From the NCBI RefSeq assembly GCF_901709675.1, contig NC_051099.1:1922001-1986000 (forward strand): DNA of 64,000 nt. Direction: 5' to 3'. A program made the position numbers and the translations under genes. This DNA comes from Syngnathus acus. Its lineage: Eukaryota > Chordata > Actinopteri > Syngnathiformes > Syngnathidae. Of this stretch, positions 55,001-64,000 are shown one piece after another. The notes beneath the pieces are model-generated. The model was not told the DNA's origin and made no database searches. It saw only the letters and a list, made by a program, of their open reading frames with translations. Positions within the stretch are counted from its first letter, which is position 1, and the number at the start of each line of letters is the position of its first letter.

Positions 55001-55380
55001 CCATCATTGTCACGCTTCTGACTCCATTGGGAGTCATTATAGAGGAAGCCCCTCATGGTTCTGCCTCGGCAAATCCACTCTTTTCAACTATTGTTAGAGA
55101 CTAATGCACCGTGCCACACTGAGAATGGCCTGCTCTCATCCAACTCACTATAAATAGTCTCCTACTTAATCTATTCAAGATGTCACAGATTTAGTTGAGA
55201 TAGATAGCGCTTTCAAAACACCAAAAGCACAGAAGCGGACCGACCGACGGTCGCCACTCACTGAGGTTTTCTACAACCCTGGCCACCGAGGAGGTTGCAA
55301 AATGAAGGCCAACAAAAAAAAAGGTTTAAACATTTGTATGATGCCTGGCACTGAGGCTTTGGAACAAGAAGGATTAAAAG
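52030..55380. other. Intergenic DNA downstream of kctd16, nothing recognised
   Basis: AT-rich unique sequence with short homopolymers. No protein-like frame, RNA gene or repeat family could be supported. In other vertebrates the next gene is PRELID2, but I see none of its exons here. Confidence 0.55.
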
Positions 55381-55383
55381 AGG

Positions 55384-55500
55384 CAGCGGTGTCAAACCCA
55401 AGGCCCGGGGGCCAGATACGGCCCGACACATCATTTTATGAGGCCCGCGAGGACAAATAGTGCATCAACTTTATGTGTCAGTACTAAAACTAATGACGTG
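55384..55500 (+). mobile_element. hAT-like element end (left of an inverted pair)
   Basis: Begins CAGCGGTGTCAAACCCA, AGGCCCGGGGGCCAGATACG and continues GGCCCGCGAGGACAAAT. This is the same family as the element at 21723-21957, read in the opposite direction. It pairs with an inverted copy ending at 56389. Confidence 0.6.
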
Positions 55501-55568
55501 AATCATTACGAACTGCAACAAAACATTGATTTTGGCCAAATCCTCACTTGTGATCTGATTAGACAGTC

Positions 55569-55613
55569 CAATAAGTCTAAATGCCAACCTATCAATAAGT
55601 CTAAATGCCAACC
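55569..55613. repeat. Tandem duplication, 21-bp identical units, period 24
   Basis: The sequence CAATAAGTCTAAATGCCAAC-C occurs at 55569-55589 and again, unchanged, at 55593-55613. Confidence 0.93.
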
Positions 55614-56010
55614 AATATAAAAAGAATAAAACGGGGCTTAAGGTGCAATAAGTGTGGATGTATTGGAAGTAGATTTGGTTTCCTTTCTGTTTGGCTGCAC
55701 CTTGTTTTTCACAACATGGTTTGAAACATTCCACTCGTTCTGGCCTGAATACCAATGAGCGGCAATTATTTCCGTGATAACGTATCTGCGACGCACTTCA
55801 ATGTATTTCCGCGGCAAAAGTAGGACGCGTAAAAAAATGGAATCAAAAAGACGAACGGCAGCATGTATGACATTTGGCAGCGGGTGACAAATACATTATT
55901 GCTTTGTGCGCCAGCAAACTTGCTGGGGAGAGTAAGCTGTCACAGAGCCCTGCACCCCAGTCAGCATCACACTATAAATATCAATAAAAGAGGGAAGGCG
56001 AAATGTCCTC

Positions 56011-56022
56011 GGGGGGGGGGGG
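56011..56022. repeat. G12 homopolymer
   Basis: Twelve consecutive guanines between two hAT-like ends. Confidence 0.95.
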
Positions 56023-56221
56023 AGAGCGCAGTCAGGTACATGAATTAGAAACATCACCGATACATTTTCAGGAGGGGGCGGAAAAAGGAGCCACTGTTCA
56101 TTCTTGCAACAAAATAAATGTTTACCTTCAGGGAGATGAGGTGGAATGATTGACTGTGGACTCCTGTCAGTCGTCACAAAGACAGCTGGCTAACTGTGCA
56201 TACAACTGTGATCTAGTTATA

Positions 56222-56389
56222 GATCTAGTTCTGAAATCAGAGACTAGTAAAAACTGTTCAATAGCAACATCTCTAGACAATTTGTAATTTTAGTATTGAC
56301 ACAAAGTCGATATAATTTGTCTTGGCGGGCCAGACATAATATCACTGCGGGCCAAATTTAGCCCACAGGCCAGAGTTTGACACCCCCTA
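56222..56389 (-). mobile_element. hAT-like element end (right of an inverted pair)
   Basis: Contains CTGAAATCAGAGACTAGTAA, AAACTGTTCAAT, GACAATTTGTAATTTTAGTA and ends GGCCAGAGTTTGACACCCC. It follows the element at 21723-21957 block by block (GAAATCAGAGACGAGTAAAA; GACAATTTGTAAATTTAATA). Together with 55384-55500 it may be one ~1-kb element or two insertions in opposite directions. Confidence 0.6.
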
Positions 56390-56399
56390 CGGCGTAGAC

Positions 56400-59300
56400 G
56401 TTTTTAATCTGTTGTTTTTAATCCAATGTTATTATTGTTGTGTGCTGATACTCTCCACTTGGCTGTTGTAAAAAAAATTAAAAATAAATGGGTTACACGC
56501 ATATCCTATGATATTAGTGTGGTAATATTAGCACAAAAGCCATGTGAGTTTCATATTTTTTTTATAAAATTGTCTGATAGGATTTATGTTGCAACATCTT
56601 GACAAAGAGTCAGCTTTCAACAGGACCTAAAAAAAAAAGCATTCTGGGGAGTTTGAACTCTGGGGCCATATCAATTAGCGTTGTTATTTTCCTGGAGAAC
56701 AAGTGTGAAGAGGTCACACGAACCACACCTGGCGAGGCAGATGTCGAGATGGGGGGTGGTCGACGGAGGTGACTTACCGCCTCGCACTGCTTGGCTGTTC
56801 CAACATATGGAGATTTGTCATCCCCGCCCATCTGAACATGCCTTGGAGTCACAACACTAACTGGTGATATCACAACACTCAACAGACCTCCATCAAGGCG
56901 CCGTAATTATAAGAAGCAGATGTTATCGCCTGAGTTTCATCATCAAAAATAAAATCTGTAAATCAGTCAATATCATTTCAATTGGAAAATTCTTGGCATT
57001 ACTGGTAATTCAATTCAAGTAAGTTCATTTGGCAGAAAAATGGTACAACTGGGAAAATGTTTAAAAAAAGCTTTCCTACTTCATGTTGATGACTGTTTTC
57101 TGTTTATTCCATGACTCCGCTGGCAAACACAGCAAATAATATGCAGCGGAACATTTACAGCCATAAAAGTGGAAGAAATGAAAGCAAACTACTCCTCCGG
57201 GTGAATGAAGCCGACACCTCCTGACCTCATTCTGCTCATTTTGCCTCAGTGTGCTCTGCCTCAAAAAAAGGAACCTCGGATGAGTCCTAATGAAGCTGGT
57301 GGGCACCGCTTGATGCCAATTACTTTGTAAGCTTTCTTCTTGACAGGATAGAAAGATTTAGAGTGGCCTTTCTGACCTGCTCTTTTGTTTGGCCTGATGC
57401 TGAACATGAACACAAAAGAGTTTTTGGTGCACATTTCAAATCCAAGATTTGCACTGATGTTCCTTTTTCAGAGGTCAGGATGTTTTATCTGATAATAGCC
57501 ATATTTCCACATACTGTATATTGAAGTTTATCTCAAGTACTAGTACACCGGAGGCAGGAGTAACGACGACAGAAGAGAGACCAGAGGAAGGAAGCGAAGT
57601 TGCGTCATGGGAAATCTCCTTCCAGCTGACGCCTATGGCAGAATACGTGAGGGAATTCAAAACAAGCCTTAACCACAAGCCTTATCAAAAAACGATGCCC
57701 TAGAAACAGAATCTAAAAGAGAAGCTTGAGTTCTACTTGCTGTCTATGTTTTAGTTTCATAATCAGCCATATCGTTTTTCTACTCATATCTGCCAAATCC
57801 CACTGACTCAGTCAATGACTAGCAACAAGGTGAGGCGTAATTATCTATTTTTGCAGCCCCAGATCGGCGGATTAGAACAGCAGCGGCCATCTGTTGGAGT
57901 AAATATTCAAGTGTCTACTGGCAGGAACTTAATGGCTTTCCACGTGCCCACCGTGAAAAGCAAGAGCAGTTTCGCTTCACAGAATGCGTCACGGCGGCTG
58001 GGTTATTCCACGTTACAGTGCCGCAAATTCGGCCTTTTCAAACGACGATCATGCTCCCGTTTTGCTTGGCACTCTCAAAGAGGTATTAAAGTAGTTCTAG
58101 TATTGCAGTGCAATTACAGGCGTATGTATAGGTCATACATATTTTGGTGTATGAAGACCCAGGGCTTCTTGGAAGTTGTTATCTGTGCCAGGCAGGCAGG
58201 GGCCAGATGGGACCCAACCTCAGCTCACTTCCCACTGGGCATTCATTTTAGCGCTAATTAGCTGCTTTTAGAAACTCCTTTCCAGACTCTAATAACTAAG
58301 ACTCTCCAGCCAAGCACTCTCACACGGAGAGAACTCGGGCTGTGCCCGGAATATGAAATCGGGATGTTGCACTTACATAATAACAGAACTGTCCTAATAA
58401 ACCACATGATCATTTCTTTGTGTTAGCAAAACCTGCAGACACATTGACAAACAATTTCACATGCGTACAGAGAATAGAGTTATACATTCAAATCGACTTT
58501 TTGTGTACCCCTGCAATGACTTGTTTGCAATTGATATAAGTGTCTGGCTCACGTAGAGACACAAACTGCTAATTGGGCCACCGGAGAATCGATTGGAATG
58601 CCCGCAGTTGATGATGGATCATTGAGCCGATAGATTTCCACCTGTGGATAGGCAACATGTGTCGTGTTGTGTTGAGGCGGGAAAATCCATTCCAACCCCC
58701 TCCTTTTCTTCTCTCTCTTAGCTACTTGTTGTCTTTCTTTATTCCTCCATCTTTATTACCTCTGCCAGGGTGGTAATGCTTTTGTTTGTGCGTGATAGCA
58801 CTTTGTTCTTGGGCCAAATGAGAAAGTTTGTGGACGGGTCACTAAAGAATACTGAAATATTTCTTGCACAGACTGCCCGGTTTTTAATTAACATTGGACA
58901 GAATTTTCGATATCTTTTGTAAATGGTGCAATGTCATCAAAGCGTAAGAGAAAATGGCAAATAAATCACGCAGCTTTCTTGGGTTTTCCCGAAGCTTTGC
59001 GTTCGTCTCAAAGGGCAAAACTGTCCAAATAGCAAAACGAATTGAAGAGTAAGTAAGCAAACAGCCGGCTGCAAAGTCACACTTTGACTGAATCCTCGAG
59101 GTGGTTCTTCTTAATGACTCCCATTCAAAAGGCAAGCAACGCTTTCATGTCTCCTCTGATTTGTCGGCTTGTCTCGGAGCAAGGGGTTCGCTTTCGAAAG
59201 GACGGTTGTAACCCGTTTGTGACCCTTGGATCAAAAGTTCTCTTGCATCGTTTGTAGTTGCAAAGATTTTTCAGTCACACTGGTGATATTTGACCATGGA

Positions 59301-60630
59301 CAAGTGTTTTCTAAAGTTTGACCTACTGACTGCTGGGGCAGCCCGATGAATTTGTGCTTGAATTATTTAGGATTTGGCAGCCTATGGGAAAAATTCGCAG
59401 CTCCTATTTTACGCAGGGCTATTCGGTTCTCGCACCCTTTTCGCCCCATTTCAGATCGTCAAAGATTTATTTTAGAGTTAAGCATACCTCTTGTGTATTT
59501 GTCATTTGCAAGTACAAAGCATCCTAGCCGAAATGGCCATTTTCCAGACTTATTACGGAACCAATAAGCCAACGGAAATGAAGATTGATGCGTCGTTAAC
59601 ATTCGAGCAGACGTGCTGAACATTCAGGCGGCATCGAGGGCCCGTCAATGAGTCCCACTATCAACCGGCGCTGTTTGAAAGCAACACCTGCCACCACGCA
59701 GATCTCTGATTGACACTGATTGTGTCATTTTGATTGTCTCCAAATGGGCATTTTCTTGATTTTTTTTGGCAGCTCCTGCCTGGACATATATTTGTAAATG
59801 GTGGCAAGTTATTAATGGTAATGGGCACATTTGATATATTTCAATCATTTGATACATTTTTATATTTTTGGTGGAACATGAACAACATGGCCTGAGGTGG
59901 GAAACAAGGCTAGACAATGACTAGAAACTTGAACTTATTAAGTGGGGTCTCTAAAGCTTCCCCAAGAGGGACCCCGCTTTGTTTTGCCTGTGAGCAAAGT
60001 GTTGCGCATGAGCACCGTTGCTTCTCCTTGGGAACTATTGATTGTTGCTGGATTGACTCCCGGAGGAGAGTCCACAGTGCAGGCGCTTATTTATATAAAC
60101 AATGTACTCGTCTTTATTGACAAGGCGGGAAAGCAGATTGAGCCCTCTTTGTCTTGTTAGAGGTTCAACGCTGTTACAATGTCCCCAGGGCTAAGCGGTT
60201 CTCTTGGGGTACTTTTTTGTTATTTAAATGAAATAATGTGCCACACTTGATGTATAGAGTATCGTGGTGTATTATTTGAATGAGTTTTCTTGCCTTCAGC
60301 ATTTTATTCTGTAGTAGAATTTAACATTGCCATAGAAGATTGTTTAATATATGAGACGTGAAATGAATTGCTGGCCAAACATGAAGGTCATTTTGCATTT
60401 GTGTTTTTCCCAGTTGTTCTATATTGCAAAGGAAGGATTGTAATATAAAATGATTGTATTTAGAGATTTTTTTTTTTTTTAAAAAGTCGGTAAAAAGAGC
60501 CCAGAGCAGATTTTCTGAAATATTTTTCGCAAATTTTGTGATGTTTCATAATTCCCAAATGATGTTCAGTGCGTCACCTTTACGAGAGACAAAACCTGCA
60601 GAATGACTTTAAATACTAGCATTTTCCACC
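56400..60630. other. Intergenic DNA, nothing recognised
   Basis: Open frames here, including a 148-codon one at 57815-58261, show no family motif and no conserved-looking splice context. Only short homopolymers and unique AT-rich sequence were seen. Confidence 0.5.
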
Positions 60631-60639
60631 CCATTAAAA

Positions 60640-60960
60640 GCCATAATGAGGTTTCTCAGAGCTGTTCTATTGGCTGTTAAAAGTGCTGCTGCTTGATGCT
60701 TGTCAGCCGTTAATGGCCAGGATTTTATGTCCGTATTGCACGTTAAAAATCATCATGCCATCCATTAGCCAGACAGCATTGCGTCCATAAGCGGCGGCCT
60801 TAAACATGCTTGTTTTACTCGATGTTAATTGGGCGTCCATTAAAGCCGCAAACATTTAGCAACTTTGTTATTTTACAAGCTAATTAGAATCGGTTTTATC
60901 TACGTTGCTTTTCCGATGCTTTGAATGCGCTGACGGCAGACGGTCGATTCTTTTGGAGGC
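60640..60960. promoter_or_regulatory. Candidate regulatory element rich in homeodomain cores
   Basis: Unique sequence with a dense series of ATTA-type cores: CCATTAAAAG, CCATAATGAG, CCGTTAATGGC, CCATTAGCC, GTTAATTGGG, CCATTAAAG and CTAATTAG (60880-60887). Such clusters are common in conserved developmental enhancers, but also occur by chance in AT-rich DNA. Confidence 0.2.
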
Positions 60961-60999
60961 AATTTTATGTGTTTTGGAGAGAGACAAAGCAATGTAAGC

Positions 61000-62880
61000 A
61001 AAGTTCTGCAATTAAGTCGAAAGATAACTAAATTAAAGAAAACGTCTTATTGCAGGGCCCAGGCAGGCCGTTAACTTAAGAGGGCGAGCTGCTAATCGTC
61101 AAGAGTGAAGTCTTGCGAGCTTCTGTTTTTATGTGGCTAAACATACACAGAAATTGAATTTTTTTTTTTTGCCAACTCAATACAATAGTTTTGCTTGGAA
61201 CAATGAACCACATGCTGCTTCACCAAGACAAACATTAAAGTATATCGCCATGCCTGTCCGGGCAAATATCCAGTCAATGCACTTGGTTTGTAAGTGTTGC
61301 CTTCAGGCAAGGTTTGATTTCAGCATATTACCACCAAGGTCATATCTGGAGGGTGTGTTGAACCAAAACAAGCTTTAACATAACCACTGAGGTCAGTTTG
61401 ACAGCTGCTTGCATACTGATCAGACTGACTGTCAAAATATTCCATCATGAGAGTCACGCAAGACACAAATGGTGTGTGTTTTTTTGGAAGACTGCTGAAC
61501 GTTTAGTCAATAGTGATGCAGCTCATGCCCACAAAATGGAAACTATGACCCCCATCATAAACTTGTGCGTGCGCGACGGCTCACTCAGCCATTTGCGTTT
61601 GCTCATCAAAGGCCTCAAACTTGAGACGGTTTTAATGAGAACGTCTGGCAGCCAATTATTGAGAATGACCTAATTGCGTGAGATACTTCTGACACAAACA
61701 CGCACACACTCCACTCTGCTACTGGTTTGTTGATTTGCCTGTCGACACGCATCAGTCTGGTTGGCTCCTCTGGCCATGATGTGATTTTTAACGGTGGGGG
61801 GTAGTTTTCACCTCATTTTATCTTCTTCTTACTGCCATTGAAGTCAGTCTTCTCGAATATACTTCATTGACATCAAGATTAATTGGTGTTCGGAATACAG
61901 GTTGAACAAATGTATACAAAAAGAAATGTCAAGGCTGAGCTGTGGAAAGGATTACAAAAGCCGCCCACTGGCAAAATGCCAAACTTTGCAGCTCTTAAAA
62001 AGATTTCTCGACGCAAATATGATGTTATCTCCCCAAATGATTGGCCTGCGGGGCAACATGTCATCGGCTGTCGCCAAACATAATTACTCCCATTGCTGCC
62101 CTTTGGAAAGCGCCGGAGTGATGAATGCTGCGTACGCGTTCCTCTCCGTTGCTCATTCCGCGTTGTACTTCTAAAATGACGCCAGAGCGGAGCAGCTGTA
62201 TTAACAAACACATCCAAAACTGTCACGGCGAGGGGCTGGATGAAAAGACAGTGAATGCATCAACCACTCGGAGAAAGAGAAAAATAGAGGCTATTATGCA
62301 TGCATGTGTTTGGCAGAGGCTGGAACCCGTTTGCGCTCTAATTTGCTGCATAAATACATATGACAGGTATGTAAATATGGATGCAAAACTCCAGTGGAAT
62401 CATTCCTTTTAAGTGCTTGGCCTGTCATGACTGAAGCACAAAGGCAATAGAACACATACACAGGTAAGGTATAGCTTTTAGCCTTTTTTTTAGTGCTCAA
62501 TTAAATGAGTGAATCCAACAGAAAGCTACAAAAGCAGACCTCTACAAAGAGATAAACTACTATACACCCTGACGGGATGCAAGCAATGGAATATGACTCA
62601 TCTTTCTCTCATAAAATGAATGCAAATGCCTTTGTGCACTTGATTATTCAGGGCAATATAATACAAACATACATAAGACTATCACAACTAGGCGTCTCAA
62701 TAAGCTGGAGTAAAATTGGATAAAAACGTATACATTTGAGTATTGCCCGTCTATGAGTTGCTGCACCATTTGTATGCCATGCTAGTTTCATTTCCATCAG
62801 CATCAACCAAAAACCAAAACAGTTTTGTTTTTTAGATGTTACCTGCTGACAGTTTGGACTGCTACTCCAGTCTTCGATGT
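61000..62880. other. Intergenic DNA, nothing recognised
   Basis: AT-rich unique DNA with a T run near 61160. Open frames of 60-115 codons on both strands lack any recognisable feature. Confidence 0.5.
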
Positions 62881-62889
62881 GCTCCTGAA

Positions 62890-63240
62890 GTGTCATTTAT
62901 CCAGTGGCCGGCTCGGCAGACCTGTCAAAGTCCGCTGAGCCGGGCCATCCGCCTCTGGTGGTCTTTGGAGAAGGGAATCCCAGATGTGTGACAGGATATA
63001 CGCCCCCTCATATCTGATGATGGTCCCGCTTGCTCGTTTCCATGGCCTCCTTGATCCACTGCTTTAGTTTGCTGGATTCTGATGTTGTGATTTTTCCCGG
63101 TTCCAGTCCATGATGTGGTTGTTTCTTCTGCAGTGGTCTGTGATGGCTGATTTTAGATTTCCCTGTTCTGCTTTTTCTCTTATCGCCCCTCTGTCTCCTT
63201 TTCACATTCTTCTTTTTGATGTTCCTTTTTCCTTATGTTG
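62890..63240 (-). pseudogene. Frameshifted 3' end of a Penelope-like retroelement ORF (GIY-YIG tail)
   Basis: Three frames on the minus strand together carry, in order, the usual C-terminal text of this teleost retroelement protein: EHQKE..CEKE near 63220, KSAITDHCRRNNHIMDW near 63150-63090, SSKLKQWIKEAME near 63080-63030, and YEGAYILSHIWDSLLQRPP near 63010-62950. The pattern SAI-x2-H-x8-H-x3-W is characteristic of the end of the GIY-YIG endonuclease region of Penelope-like elements. At least two frameshifts separate the blocks and the reverse transcriptase is absent, so this is a dead 5'-truncated copy. The exact family is inferred. Confidence 0.65.
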
Positions 63241-64000
63241 AATGACCTGCCTGTTTGCAGGAAAAGTGATTCGGACTCTTGATGAAAGGAGAAAACACCG
63301 TGTGTTTTTCATTGCACAAAAACCTTTTGGATTCTAGGTGAAATAAAAGACTTCCACAAATTTGTGGCACTTTGGTCAAAAAAAAAAAGAAAAGACAAAT
63401 ACAATTGCTAGCAACAGGAACATGACTTGCAGCAACAACCGACGAACAGAGAGTGAAAGGAACCAGGCTAGCTAAATACAAGCAAACTGATGAGTCAGCG
63501 AGGTACACCTGAACAAGACAAGACAGGCGCTGATTGGTCGACACAAGAAACATGGCTGACGACAACAGGTAGAAAAAATGAACCAGACAAGAAGGAAAAC
63601 AAGGCAACCTGAATAAAAGGCCCAATATAATCGAAAGAACAAAACACATGATAGAGAGTACTCAAAATATGGAGAATTGTGTCAATTTTCTATAAAAAAA
63701 AACAATTTCAAGCACCATCATTTATTTATACTGCTCCTCAATTATACAATTAAGCCACCTAATGTTTCGTGAGAGCGAGAATGCTTAAGCGAGATAATTA
63801 AAGACAGAAAGGGAATTAAACACTATGTCGTAGAAGAATTGATGATCAAGATCTAAGGAGGAGAGACTTATGAAAAGCATGTTCCTGTAATTAATCTTAG
63901 ATCCGTTATCGTTAATGTCATTTTGATCCAGAGAGTAAAAAAAAAAGTTGCAACAGTTTGAGTTAATACAAATTAAAAATTCAAATATCAAAAACCTGTA
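63241..64000. other. Right edge of the window, no gene recognised
   Basis: A 138-codon open frame at 63233-63649 (minus) is hydrophobic and Cys/Leu-rich without a known motif; it probably reflects base composition, perhaps part of the same repeat insertion. The rest is AT-rich. Confidence 0.4.

Noticed and set aside
57815-58261. 148-codon open frame downstream of kctd16
   Set aside because: No recognisable domain, mixed low-information composition, and no homologue that I know; a chance frame is likelier than an exon of PRELID2 or another expected neighbour.
63233-63649. 138-codon hydrophobic frame on the minus strand, briefly considered a membrane protein
   Set aside because: Leu/Cys/Ser richness follows a pyrimidine-rich strand next to a dead retroelement; it lacks a family motif.

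Overview
This is vertebrate nuclear DNA, almost certainly from a ray-finned (percomorph-type teleost) fish. Three protein-coding genes can be read with confidence: nr3c1 (glucocorticoid receptor; minus strand, only the start of the gene is inside the window), yipf5 (Yip1-family Golgi/ER membrane protein; minus strand, complete) and kctd16 (GABA-B receptor auxiliary subunit; plus strand, complete). Their order and orientation are those of human chromosome 5q31 as I know it, so this is an ancient conserved linkage group. The teleost assignment rests on the protein sequences, the very compact introns of yipf5, and several repeats typical of fish genomes.

Layout. 1-1601 is nr3c1 intron 2; the DNA- and ligand-binding exons lie off the left edge. 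1602-2772 is nr3c1 exon 2, which carries the whole N-terminal transactivation region seen here. 2773-3967 is a short intron 1. About 3968-4345 is a probable non-coding exon 1 below a TATA box in a CpG-rich promoter. 4.5-12.0 kb is intergenic, ending near a perfect CTCF-consensus match. 12412-13685 is the yipf5 coding region in five small exons (257 codons), with a non-coding first exon near 14.17-14.25 kb. 14.3-19.2 kb is the divergent intergenic space between yipf5 and kctd16. 19736-20558 is kctd16 coding exon 1 (BTB/T1 plus H1 domain), followed by a 27.5-kb intron and coding exon 2 at 48042-48499. 48.5-64 kb is 3' flank with no gene I can recognise; it contains decayed transposons, including the frameshifted tail of a Penelope-like element at about 62.9-63.24 kb.

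The three genes do not form a pathway: a hormone-activated transcription factor, a vesicle-trafficking protein and a synaptic receptor subunit sit side by side. What links them may be regulatory, since the kctd16 intron and flanks contain several non-repetitive stretches rich in homeodomain-type and nuclear-receptor-type motifs, plus three CTCF-like matches. I did not find a convincing novel biological system. The most useful leads are the regulatory candidates, the upstream ORFs in the kctd16 leader, and the ultra-short yipf5 introns. Splice sites were assigned by eye from reading frame, GT/AG signals and remembered homologous proteins; no search or alignment was run.
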